A stretch of 54,723 nt of DNA from Flavobacterium frigidarium DSM 17623 (GTDB lineage Bacteria > Bacteroidota > Bacteroidia > Flavobacteriales > Flavobacteriaceae). Shown here piece by piece: positions 16,885 to 24,316 of this stretch. The translations under genes and the position numbers were made by a program. Below the pieces are notes generated by a model. That model was not told the origin of the DNA and searched no databases. It saw nothing but the letters and a program-made list of their open reading frames with translations. The number at the start of each line of letters is the position of its first letter. Positions within the stretch are counted from its first letter, which is position 1. The stretch covers positions 27,579-82,301 of the forward strand of contig NZ_KE384394.1 in assembly GCF_000425505.1 (NCBI RefSeq). Reading direction: 5' to 3'.

Positions 16885-18210
16885 TTATTTCTTAGTGTTG
16901 TCTTTAGCGGGAATGTAATCAAGAATCAAACGCTGGTTGGGATTTAAGTATTTTTTTGCAATCGATCTGATCTCTTCGCGAGAAATGGATTGATAGGTCG
17001 CTATTTCTGTATTAATAAGATTTATGTCACCATATAAAAGGTAGTACTTAGCTAAGTTTTCGGCAATTCCTTCCACGCTAGAATTGATGTCGATGTATTG
17101 ATTTTCGAATTGGTTTTGCAATTTTTCAAAATCCCTTTCAGATATTAAATCGGTTTGAATTTTTACAATCTCTTCGTCAATCTCAGTAAGTAAATCTTCT
17201 GATGTGTGAGTTCCCATTGGCAAACCGTACACAATATACATTCCGTAATCCTCTTGGCTAAAGCCTACTGCGCCAATTTGCAAAGCAATCTTTTTGTCAT
17301 CGACGATTTTCTTGTATAATTTAGAGCTTTTCCCATCGCTTAAATAAGCAGAGATTAAATTTAACACACGTGCATCTCTAGTTTTCATTGAAGGCGTTCT
17401 GTAAGATGCAATGACCATCGGGATCTGAATGTTTGGATCCTGATAAGTGGCTCGAATAGTCTCCGTAATTGGAGTTTCGATAAAAATTTGTTTTTCTACT
17501 TTTTCTCCTTTTTGGATTTCTCCAAAGTATTTCTCGATCCATTTCTTGGCATTCTCTTTTTCAAAATCTCCAGCTACCACTAGTACGGCATTGTTAGGGA
17601 TATAGAACTTTTTATTAAAAGCCTGAAAATCTTCTAAAGTCGCTGTTTCTAATTGTTCCGTTGAGCCAATGGTTGACCATTGGTAAGGATGCTTGATAAA
17701 AAGATTCTTTTTGACTTCGTTTATTATCTTACCGTAAGCACGATTGTCATATCTAGAAGCTTTTTCTTCTTTGATTACGCCTCTCTGAGTGTCTACGCCA
17801 ATTTGATTTATGACAGGATGAAGTAAGCGTTCTGATTCCATCCATAAAGCTAATTCTAAGTTGTTCGAAGGAAATATTTCGTAGTAGTAAGTGCGGTCGT
17901 CAGAAGTGTTGGCGTTATTTTTACCGCCATTTGAAGCGACAATTTTAAACCATTCTCCTCTTTTTATGTTGGCTGTTCCTTCAAATAATAAGTGTTCAAA
18001 AAAATGTGCAAAACCAGTTTTAGTTGGCTCTTCATCTTTTGAACCCACATGGTACATTACTGAGGTCACGACAACTGGCGCCGAAGGGTCATGATGTAAA
18101 ATAACATGCATGCCGTTGTTTAAATCGTATTCTTCAAAGTTTATATTTTGAGCATCTGCTACTCCTCCAAGCATTAAGGCGGTACTTAAAATCATTATAG
18201 ATTTTTTCAT
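16885..18210 (-). CDS. M16-family zinc peptidase, catalytic subunit
   Basis: The 441-residue protein has a signal peptide (MKKSIMILSTALMLGGVADA) and the inverted zinc motif HxxEH in AHFFEHLLFEGT. The third zinc ligand is probably the Glu of RGVIKEEKASRYDN about 75 residues later. DDRTYYYEIFPSNNLELAL and FYIPNNAVLVVAGDF are further M16 signatures. With the downstream non-catalytic partner it likely forms a heterodimer that degrades peptides in the periplasm. The 10-base gap to that partner implies one operon. No terminator separates them. Confidence 0.9.
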   Translation of the reverse strand: MKKSIMILSTALMLGGVADAQNINFEEYDLNNGMHVILHHDPSAPVVVTSVMYHVGSKDEEPTKTGFAHFFEHLLFEGTANIKRGEWFKIVASNGGKNNANTSDDRTYYYEIFPSNNLELALWMESERLLHPVINQIGVDTQRGVIKEEKASRYDNRAYGKIINEVKKNLFIKHPYQWSTIGSTEQLETATLEDFQAFNKKFYIPNNAVLVVAGDFEKENAKKWIEKYFGEIQKGEKVEKQIFIETPITETIRATYQDPNIQIPMVIASYRTPSMKTRDARVLNLISAYLSDGKSSKLYKKIVDDKKIALQIGAVGFSQEDYGMYIVYGLPMGTHTSEDLLTEIDEEIVKIQTDLISERDFEKLQNQFENQYIDINSSVEGIAENLAKYYLLYGDINLINTEIATYQSISREEIRSIAKKYLNPNQRLILDYIPAKDNTKK

Positions 18211-18396
18211 AAAGATTAATAAAAGTGCTGTTATTGCACTGTGAATGCATAACGAATAATTAGTAGCTCAAAAATACCTTTTTTTAATGAGTTAGCTTCT
18301 TTTGCTAACTATATTATCATAGAATGCTCAAAAACGCTATTATAAAGTGTTGATTATGGGCTTTTAATTAAATCAATGTTTTTTTTAACTAAGGAA

Positions 18397-18426
18397 TTGC
18401 ACGATAAAAATTAAATCGTATATTTG
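18397..18426 (+). promoter_or_regulatory. Promoter of rplU-rpmA
   Basis: A TTG at 18397-18399 is followed after 19 bases by TATATTTG at 18419-18426, a near-ideal Bacteroidota promoter. The start codon of rplU lies 30 bases downstream. Confidence 0.75.
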
Positions 18427-18456
18427 CAACCTTAAAAATCAATAAATCAATTTGAT

Positions 18457-18894
18457 ATGTATGCAATCGTAGAGATAGCAGGGCAACAATTTAAAGTAAG
18501 CAAAGACTTAAAGGTTTACGTTCACCGTCTAGCTAGTGAAGAAGGTTCAAAAATTTCTTTTGACAAAGTTCTTTTATTAGATGACAATGGATCAATCACT
18601 TTAGGCGCCCCAGCTATAGAAGGTGCTTCAGTAGAAGCTAAAGTGTTACAACACTTAAAAGGAGATAAAGTTATCGTTTTCAAGAAGAAAAGAAGAAAAG
18701 GGTACAAAAAGAGAAACGGTCACAGACAGTATCTTACTCAAATTGTAATTGAAGGTATTACTGCCTCAGGTGCTACTAAAAAAGCAGCTCCGAAAAAAGC
18801 AGCAGCTGAAGCAACTACAGAAGAAGCAGAAGCTCCTAAAGTAAAAAAAGCTCCAAAAGCAAAAGTTGCTAAAAAGGACGATACTAAAGAATAA
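18457..18894 (+). CDS. rplU: 50S ribosomal protein L21
   Basis: The first 103 or so residues form the L21 domain (MYAIVEIAGQQFKVSKD, GAPAIEGASVEAKVL and the RNA-binding KKKRRKGYKKRNGHRQYLTQ). It binds 23S rRNA in the large subunit. A tail of about 40 residues rich in Ala, Lys and Glu follows (TKKAAPKKAAAEATTEEAE, then KAPKAKVAKK). The extension makes it 145 residues instead of about 103, as in many Flavobacteriaceae. It forms the standard rplU-rpmA pair with a 24-base gap. Confidence 0.96.
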   Translation: MYAIVEIAGQQFKVSKDLKVYVHRLASEEGSKISFDKVLLLDDNGSITLGAPAIEGASVEAKVLQHLKGDKVIVFKKKRRKGYKKRNGHRQYLTQIVIEGITASGATKKAAPKKAAAEATTEEAEAPKVKKAPKAKVAKKDDTKE

Positions 18895-18918
18895 TAACAA
18901 TATTAAAACTAATACGTC

Positions 18919-19185
18919 ATGGCTCACAAGAAAGGTGTCGGTAGTTCGAAGAATGGTAGAGAATCAGAATCAAAACGTTTAGGTGTTAAGATTTTTGGTG
19001 GACAAGCTGCTATTGCAGGGAACATCATCGTAAGACAAAGAGGTTCAAAACACAATCCAGGTGAAAATGTTTACATCAGTAAAGATCACACACTACACGC
19101 AAGAGTAGATGGAGTTGTTAAGTTCCAAAAGAAAAGAGATAACAAATCATACGTTTCAATCCTTCCATTCGAAGTAGAAGCATAA
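18919..19185 (+). CDS. rpmA: 50S ribosomal protein L27
   Basis: At 88 residues it is standard L27: [20 protein letters not shown] at the N terminus, which reaches the peptidyl-transferase centre, then [10 protein letters not shown] and [16 protein letters not shown]. There is no N-terminal extension of the kind that must be cleaved in Firmicutes. It is the second gene of the rplU operon and is followed by a strong terminator. Confidence 0.97.
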   Translation: MAHKKGVGSSKNGRESESKRLGVKIFGGQAAIAGNIIVRQRGSKHNPGENVYISKDHTLHARVDGVVKFQKKRDNKSYVSILPFEVEA

Positions 19186-19204
19186 TTGATTTTCTCAATT
19201 TATT

Positions 19205-19237
19205 TAAAAACCCAATCTGAAAAGATTGGGTTTTTTT
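19205..19237 (+). terminator. Rho-independent terminator of rplU-rpmA
   Basis: AACCCAATCT pairs with AGATTGGGTT around a GAAA loop, followed by a run of T, 20 bases after the rpmA stop codon. Confidence 0.92.
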
Positions 19238-19310
19238 GTGGGCTAATTTTTTTGAAATTATCTAGGCCTAGTATGAACATTAGATAAACTTTACAAATTA
19301 TCTAAAACAG

Positions 19311-19354
19311 AAAAAACCTTGCTATTTTGAACTAAATTTGTTCGTATAGCAAGG
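19311..19354 (-). terminator. Terminator of the alanine-rich lipoprotein gene
   Basis: On the minus strand the stem CCTTGCTAT / ATAGCAAGG is followed by a T-run, 25 bases after the stop codon. Confidence 0.75.
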
Positions 19355-19378
19355 CTTTATTATAATCTAAAAAGTTGA

Positions 19379-19921
19379 TTAATTAACTTTCATTTTTTCT
19401 AAAGAATTATTATATCCTTTTTTAACGTCTTCTTTAGCTTTTGCGGCTGCTGCTTCAGCATCTGCTTTCGCTTTTTTAGCTGATTCTACTGCATTGTCTT
19501 TTGCTATATTAGCACTGTTTACGGCGTCATTTTTTGCGGTATTGATAGCTTCTTTAGCTTCAGAAGCTGATTTGTCAATTTGTGCCTCTGCATTTTCTTT
19601 TGCCTCCTTTAAATCGCTTTTAGTTTCTTCAAGACCTTCTTGCAAATCTGAATTCACCTCTATAGTAGAGTTAGCAGCTGCTTCCCAAGAAGCTTTTGCT
19701 TGGTCAACTGCTTCTTGTGCTAATTTTTCAGCTTCTATATCTCCACTTTTTTTAGCCTCTTCTAATTTTACAACAGCATCGTTATATGCAGCTTCGAGTT
19801 CAGCTAAGTTTTCTGATCCTTCTGTTGTCATTTCTGTTTTAGCTCCTTCTGTTGTTTCATTTTTGCAAGACGTAGTAAACATCAAAGCGACAACGGCCAA
19901 GCTTAAGATAATTTTTTTCAT
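19379..19921 (-). CDS. Alanine-rich coiled-coil lipoprotein of unknown function
   Basis: This is a 180-residue protein with a lipobox (ALMFTTSC, Cys 19) after a short signal peptide. The mature chain is mostly Ala, Lys, Glu and Asp with heptad-like spacing (EAAYNDAVVKLEEAKKSGDI, then repeated AKxDAxxxAxxAKxxA). It is thus predicted to be one long helix or coiled coil. The low complexity means similarity to other Ala/Lys-rich proteins is not informative. It could be an envelope spacer or stress lipoprotein. It has its own terminator and no operon partner. Confidence 0.7.
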   Translation of the reverse strand: MKKIILSLAVVALMFTTSCKNETTEGAKTEMTTEGSENLAELEAAYNDAVVKLEEAKKSGDIEAEKLAQEAVDQAKASWEAAANSTIEVNSDLQEGLEETKSDLKEAKENAEAQIDKSASEAKEAINTAKNDAVNSANIAKDNAVESAKKAKADAEAAAAKAKEDVKKGYNNSLEKMKVN

Positions 19922-20213
19922 TTGGTTGATTTAGTTTAAATTATTACTTGTTATACTACAAAATATATGCCAAAAGAGCTATTGCGAAATACCGCTGCTT
20001 TTATGGTTGCTGTTGTTACATGTTTTAGCTAGTTGCTTATTCCTCATTTTTGACAGCTTGTATTTGCCTGTAGATGAATCTTAAATAGCTTCGCTAAGTC
20101 TAGCTCCTTGTTGCTGTTTTTTAATTATAGATTGATTTACTAGCTCGACACTTTTTTAATACACTTGTGGTTTTTTGTAATGTAGTTATCGATATGAAGA
20201 ATTGTTCATGCGA

Positions 20214-20305
20214 GAGGGGTAGTAGCGGCATCCTTTTATAATGGTCCCAAACTTTTGGGGCTATTGTAAAAGATACAGCGAATAGCCCGACCCGTAGGGA
20301 CTCGC
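20214..20305 (+). repeat. Dispersed palindromic intergenic repeat, copy C
   Basis: It contains GTAGCGGCATCCTTTTATAA, an inner CCCAAACTTTTGGG hairpin, then TTGTAAAAGATACAGCGAAT and AGCCCGACCCGTAGGGACTC. The core matches copy A, but the 3' flank diverges (GGGACTC in place of GAATAGCTCC). It lies just past the ahcY terminator. The rest of the 460-base gap between the lipoprotein and ahcY holds nothing I recognise. Confidence 0.65.
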
Positions 20306-20313
20306 CCAAAAAC

Positions 20314-20342
20314 AAAAAACCCTCACATCGCTGTAAGGGTTT
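20314..20342 (-). terminator. Terminator of ahcY
   Basis: On the minus strand ACCCT and AGGGT form a stem with inner pairs, followed by TTTTTTG, about 40 bases after the ahcY stop codon. Confidence 0.7.
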
Positions 20343-20381
20343 CTATAAATCTAAAATCAGCAATCGCTAATTTATAATTAT

Positions 20382-21698
20382 TTAGTATCTGTAGTACTCT
20401 GGTTTGAACGGACCTGCAACTTCAACACCAATATAAGCAGCTTGATCGTCACGTAAAGTCTCTAATTCTACTCCTAATTTTGCAAGGTGTAACATAGCAA
20501 CTTTTTCATCTAAATGCTTAGGTAGCATGTAAACTTCGTTTTTGTAGTCAGCACTGTTTTTCCATAATTCGATTTGCGCCAAAGTTTGGTTTGTAAATGA
20601 GTTACTCATTACAAAACTTGGGTGACCTGTAGCACAACCAAGGTTTACTAAACGACCTTCAGCAAGTAAGATAATATCTTTACCGTTGATTGTGTATTTA
20701 TCTACCTGAGGTTTGATTTCTACTTTAGAAGCTCCGTGATTATTATTCAACCATGCAACTGCAATTTCGTTATCAAAATGTCCAATGTTACAAACGATTG
20801 TTTTATCTTTCATTTGCTCGAAGTGCTCTCCAAGAACGATATCTTTATTTCCTGTAGTTGTTATGATAATATCAGCATTTCCAACAACAGTGTTTAATTT
20901 TTTAACTTCAAAACCGTCCATTGCAGCTTGTAAAGCACAAATTGGGTCAATTTCTGTAACTGTAACAATAGATCCAGCGCCTCTAAAAGAAGCAGCAGTA
21001 CCTTTTCCTACGTCACCATATCCACATACAACCACTCTTTTACCAGCAAGCATAATATCCGTTGCACGACGAACTGCATCTACTGCAGATTCTTTACAAC
21101 CGTATTTGTTGTCAAATTTAGATTTAGTAACTGAATCGTTTACATTGATTGCAGGCATTGGTAATGTTCCTGCTTTCATTCTTTCGTATAATCTGTGAAC
21201 CCCAGTTGTAGTCTCTTCAGATAATCCTTTAATTCCAGCAACTAAATGTGGGTAACGGTCAATAACCATGTTGGTTAAATCTCCACCGTCATCAAGAATC
21301 ATGTTCAATGGTTTTCTATCTTCACCAAAGAATAATGTTTGCTCGATACACCAGTCAAAATCCTCTTCGTTCAAACCTTTCCAAGCATAAACTTGAATTC
21401 CAGCAGCAGCAATTGCAGCAGCAGCTTGATCTTGAGTAGAGAAAATGTTACAAGATGACCAAGTAACTTCAGCACCAAGAGCGATTAAAGTCTCGATTAA
21501 AACTGCAGTTTGGATTGTCATGTGTAAACATCCAGCAATACGCGAACCTTTCAAAGGTTGCTCGTCTTTATATTCAGAACGAAGTGCCATTAAACCTGGC
21601 ATTTCAGCTTCTGCTAATTCAATTTCTTTTCTTCCCCAGGCAGCTAGAGAGATATCTTTTACTTTGAAAGCCACAAAAGGCATAGTTGTAGTACTCAT
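20382..21698 (-). CDS. ahcY: Adenosylhomocysteinase
   Basis: It reversibly hydrolyses S-adenosylhomocysteine to adenosine and homocysteine, clearing the inhibitory product of methyltransferases. Motifs in the 438 residues include [50 protein letters not shown], the NAD-binding [17 protein letters not shown], and the C-terminal KPEYYRY that closes over NAD of the neighbouring subunit. The length is standard. It is transcribed alone. A weak -7-like TAAATTCG lies upstream near 21728-21735. Confidence 0.97.
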   Translation of the reverse strand: MSTTTMPFVAFKVKDISLAAWGRKEIELAEAEMPGLMALRSEYKDEQPLKGSRIAGCLHMTIQTAVLIETLIALGAEVTWSSCNIFSTQDQAAAAIAAAGIQVYAWKGLNEEDFDWCIEQTLFFGEDRKPLNMILDDGGDLTNMVIDRYPHLVAGIKGLSEETTTGVHRLYERMKAGTLPMPAINVNDSVTKSKFDNKYGCKESAVDAVRRATDIMLAGKRVVVCGYGDVGKGTAASFRGAGSIVTVTEIDPICALQAAMDGFEVKKLNTVVGNADIIITTTGNKDIVLGEHFEQMKDKTIVCNIGHFDNEIAVAWLNNNHGASKVEIKPQVDKYTINGKDIILLAEGRLVNLGCATGHPSFVMSNSFTNQTLAQIELWKNSADYKNEVYMLPKHLDEKVAMLHLAKLGVELETLRDDQAAYIGVEVAGPFKPEYYRY

Positions 21699-21848
21699 TT
21701 ATAGTATATTTGTAATTGTAATTTTTGCGAATTTACGCATTAAGTTATTATTTTAAAAGGATTCAGTAATATTTATGAATTGTTTAGTATTGTAATCTTT
21801 TAAAAATCAGTAAAATAATAATTAATAATACCGTTTAGCTTCATTTTC

Positions 21849-21948
21849 AGGAGCTAATCCCGCTGTACACTATATCTTTTTATCAAGAACGCTTTTTATA
21901 CACTTGAAATATGTTCTCGATAAAAAGGATGCCGTTTCCATCGGGGCT
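21849..21948 (-). repeat. Dispersed palindromic intergenic repeat, copy D
   Basis: Read on the minus strand it starts AGCCCCGATGGAAACGGCAT and ends GCGGGATTAGCTCCT. The long imperfect stem CTTTTTATCGAGAAC / GTTCTTGATAAAAAG encloses about 30 bases. It ends 21 bases before the phosphopantetheinyl transferase start codon, so it would form a hairpin in that gene's leader. Confidence 0.7.
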
Positions 21949-21969
21949 AAAAAACCAAGAATAAACCAG

Positions 21970-22635
21970 ATGCCTTTACATACAATTATACAGCACAATG
22001 CTAGTAGCCAAATCTTAGTTTGGAAAATTACAGAAACTTATGATCAATTATTTAGTGAAGTAGTTTTAAACATGAAAAATCGGGTACGTTTAGCATCTAT
22101 GAAATCAGAGATGCATCAACGCGGATTTTTAAGTGTGCGCAAATTGCTGCAAGAAGCAGGTTTTAATGATCTTGATTTATATTATGATGAAGATGGTAAA
22201 CCACACTTAAAGGATGTAAAAAATATTTCGATCACCCATTCTCATAATTTCTCAGCAATTATTATTAGTGACGAGGTGGTGGGGATTGATATCGAACTAC
22301 AAAGAGAAAAAATAATACGCATTGCAGATAAATTTGTAGACAAAGAAGCTCGTTATCTTAATAAAATCAATGCTACAAATTATATCAAGAAGCTCACTGT
22401 TATCTGGGGAGCCAAGGAAGCAATTTATAAGATTAGAAATGAGAAGGGATTGAGTTTTAAAGATCATATTGTAGTGAACGCTTTTGATCTAGGAAATAAC
22501 GATACCGTTGCACAAGTGAATTTTGAAGGCGCTAGTCAAAAATATAATGTCGTGTACCAAGAAATCGAAGACTTTACGCTAGTGTATGCTTTTGAAAAAA
22601 AGAACGAAATCAAGTCAAAGGTAAAACGAGAATAG
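21970..22635 (+). CDS. 4'-phosphopantetheinyl transferase (Sfp/HetI type)
   Basis: It transfers the phosphopantetheine arm of CoA onto a carrier-protein serine. The 221 residues from MPLHTIIQHN contain the family signatures ISITHSHNFSAIIIS, VVGIDIELQREKI (Mg-binding Asp and Glu) and the downstream WGAKEAIYKI. A longer frame opens at 21904, but its extra residues come from the intergenic repeat, so I start at the internal ATG. It is divergent from ahcY. With no other carrier or synthase gene nearby it may be the housekeeping enzyme for fatty-acid ACP. Confidence 0.9.
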   Translation: MPLHTIIQHNASSQILVWKITETYDQLFSEVVLNMKNRVRLASMKSEMHQRGFLSVRKLLQEAGFNDLDLYYDEDGKPHLKDVKNISITHSHNFSAIIISDEVVGIDIELQREKIIRIADKFVDKEARYLNKINATNYIKKLTVIWGAKEAIYKIRNEKGLSFKDHIVVNAFDLGNNDTVAQVNFEGASQKYNVVYQEIEDFTLVYAFEKKNEIKSKVKRE

Positions 22636-22707
22636 CGTTGCTACTCAAATGGCTACAATAGCTCTTCGACAGCACAAATATTTTTAAAAATCTATTTACG
22701 GCAAACT

Positions 22708-23094
22708 TTACTTTGTTCTAGTATTGAACATTGCCATGTAAATAAAAGTTCCCATCTTTCTAGCGCTACGTTTTAATAGCGCTGCATTTTCACCTTCAAA
22801 TAGTTCGTCTATGGTTTGTGCCCAATAGTTCAGCCAAATTCCAAATTCGTTTGGACCTATTTGTCCGCTAAAATGGTTTTCCACATCCACATGAGCTTGT
22901 AAAGGATCACTAGTATACATTTTACCTCCAAAGAGATTCTTCTCCCAGAAATTAGTTAGTTTCTCTAAATGCGCATCCCAGTCAGTAATCATTTCGTTAA
23001 AGTAAAAATTGACCTCTTCGTCGGCTCTAATTTTACTGTAAAAAGTATGTACTAATAAGGCAATGTCTGCTCTGCTATTTATATCTACAAGCAT
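22708..23094 (-). CDS. Group III truncated hemoglobin
   Basis: The 128-residue globin has the group III pattern: SRADIALLVHTFYSKIRADE at the start, FWEKNLFGGKMYTSDP in the middle, and the heme-binding proximal His in LQAHVDVENHF. A Trp-rich helix (FGIWLNYWAQTIDELF) follows. Such globins bind O2 or NO and are linked to microaerobic growth or NO stress. It lies one base downstream of a small membrane protein gene, so both share the promoter and FNR-like site upstream. Confidence 0.88.
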   Translation of the reverse strand: MLVDINSRADIALLVHTFYSKIRADEEVNFYFNEMITDWDAHLEKLTNFWEKNLFGGKMYTSDPLQAHVDVENHFSGQIGPNEFGIWLNYWAQTIDELFEGENAALLKRSARKMGTFIYMAMFNTRTK

Positions 23095-23095
23095 T

Positions 23096-23377
23096 TTATA
23101 ACGAGTTTGCTATAATTAAAAGCGTACTTGTAATAAAACTTATAAGTAATGTATTAAAGATTACTTTATGGTTCATTTGTGCAAGTATGAAAGTATTTGC
23201 AAGCATACTTACCAATACAATTAATGCAAGTTGAGCCATCTGTATGATAGAAGTTCCGTTAGACAATACAGTCATTGCAGCTGCCCCACCTAAACAACTT
23301 TGACTTAAAATACCCATAGTTGCGTAACCAAAAAAACCATTATCGAAATTTGCGAATGTTTTGTTATATAGTGTCAT
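23096..23377 (-). CDS. Small three-helix membrane protein of unknown function
   Basis: The 93-residue protein has three likely membrane helices, at about residues 16-36, 44-66 and 71-92. After a short polar N terminus (MTLYNKTFANFDNG) the sequence is mostly Ala, Leu, Ile, Ser and Thr. One Cys lies in SQSCLGG and one His in QMNHKVIF. I do not recognise the family. Tight coupling to the globin gene (one base apart) and the FNR-like palindrome upstream suggest a role under low oxygen or NO stress, which is inference. Confidence 0.65.
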   Translation of the reverse strand: MTLYNKTFANFDNGFFGYATMGILSQSCLGGAAAMTVLSNGTSIIQMAQLALIVLVSMLANTFILAQMNHKVIFNTLLISFITSTLLIIANSL

Positions 23378-23398
23378 AATACTGTGATTTTGTTATAG

Positions 23399-23406
23399 CA
23401 AATTTA
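23399..23406 (-). promoter_or_regulatory. -7 box of the membrane protein/globin operon
   Basis: TAAATTTG on the minus strand matches TAnnTTTG. It is 21 bases before the start codon, and the centre of the upstream palindrome lies 29.5 bases before its first T. Confidence 0.6.
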
Positions 23407-23428
23407 CAACCACACTTCTTCTTAACTT

Positions 23429-23442
23429 ATGATATATATCAT
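23429..23442. promoter_or_regulatory. FNR/CRP-like palindromic operator
   Basis: ATGATATATATCAT is a perfect 14-base palindrome with the core TGAT-N4-ATCA, matching FNR-type sites (TTGATnnnnATCAA) at eight of ten positions. Its centre is near -40.5 if the -7 box is used normally, the location expected of an activating CRP/FNR protein. Confidence 0.6.
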
Positions 23443-23576
23443 GTCGATAAAAAGTCTTCAATTAATCTATGTAAAATTCTAGTGGGCTAATAAAAAAAAG
23501 CGGTTACTTTTACGGTCTATTGCAATTGGAGAATAAGACTAATCAAGTAGTATCTTAAAGCGAAGTAATTTAAATG

Positions 23577-23605
23577 CAATTTCCGAATGATTTTTATGGA
23601 AATTG
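23577..23605 (+). other. Hairpin in the pnuC leader
   Basis: CAATTTCC pairs exactly with GGAAATTG around 13 bases, about 90 bases before the pnuC start. No known riboswitch pattern is seen in this 230-base leader, which otherwise shows only a fragment resembling the dispersed repeat (GATTAAAGATTGCAGC). Confidence 0.4.
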
Positions 23606-23692
23606 GTGTGATAATGTACTTTACAGTAAGAGATTAAAGATTGCAGCTGAAGAATAGCTTGCTTTATAGGATAAATAAAAATTTAAAATAAT

Positions 23693-24316
23693 ATGTTAGA
23701 TTACTTTTTTGCACAATACAATGACTACCCAGTTCATGAGGTTTATTTAGAGCTTATTGCTGTGTTTTTTGGGTTGTGTAGTGTGTGGTTTGCTAAAAAG
23801 GATAATATTTTAGTGTTTCCTACTGGCTTGATTAGCACAGCTATTTTTGCCTACCTGTTATGGCAATGGCATTTATTAGGAGATTCTATGATCAATGTCT
23901 ATTATTTTATCATGAGCATCTATGGTTGGTATCACTGGACTCGTAAAAATGGCGATGTTCAAGAGTTTCCCATATCGATTATGACCAGGAAAAATAAAGT
24001 GCATGCAGTTATTATCTTCGCTTTGACTTTGGTATTTGTAGTTTTTGTGTATCTTTATTTTAATAAATTCACTAGTTGGTATTCTTATTTAGATACACTT
24101 TTAACAGCTATATTTTTTGTTGGAATGTGGCTTATGGCTAAAAGGAAGATAGAAAATTGGATTTTTTGGATATTAGGTGACGTACTTTCTGTGCCACTTT
24201 ATTTTGCAAAAGGCTACACCTTTACTAGTATTCAATATGTAGTATTCACAATTATCGCCATATATGGCTACTTAGAATGGAGGAAAATCTTAAACAAAAC
24301 AAGTCAGAAATTATAA
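23693..24316 (+). CDS. pnuC: PnuC-family vitamin transporter (nicotinamide riboside or thiamin)
   Basis: The 207 residues form a PnuC-type integral membrane protein with about seven helices. The substrate-site signature is in MSIYGWYHWTRKNGD, and the terminal IAIYGYLEWRKIL is also typical. PnuC takes up nicotinamide riboside by facilitated diffusion, trapped by phosphorylation. Some Bacteroidota homologues near TPP riboswitches carry thiamin (PnuT). The next gene, overlapping by 40 bases, begins with a nucleoside-kinase-like domain, which favours nicotinamide riboside. The TPP-controlled receptor 2.7 kb downstream leaves thiamin open. Confidence 0.85.
   Translation: MLDYFFAQYNDYPVHEVYLELIAVFFGLCSVWFAKKDNILVFPTGLISTAIFAYLLWQWHLLGDSMINVYYFIMSIYGWYHWTRKNGDVQEFPISIMTRKNKVHAVIIFALTLVFVVFVYLYFNKFTSWYSYLDTLLTAIFFVGMWLMAKRKIENWIFWILGDVLSVPLYFAKGYTFTSIQYVVFTIIAIYGYLEWRKILNKTSQKL

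Noticed and set aside
19494..19934. 146-codon frame opposite the alanine-rich lipoprotein
   Set aside because: Antisense reading of a low-complexity Ala/Lys/Glu gene always yields long Ser/Ala/Leu frames; the opposite strand has the signal peptide and lipobox.
20121..20315. 64-codon frame on the minus strand
   Set aside because: It lies across dispersed repeat copy C; no family motif, and the sequence is explained by the palindrome.
20785..21198. 137-codon frame opposite ahcY
   Set aside because: Shadow of a well-conserved enzyme gene.
21904..21969. Longer N terminus for the phosphopantetheinyl transferase
   Set aside because: The extra 22 codons are part of repeat copy D.
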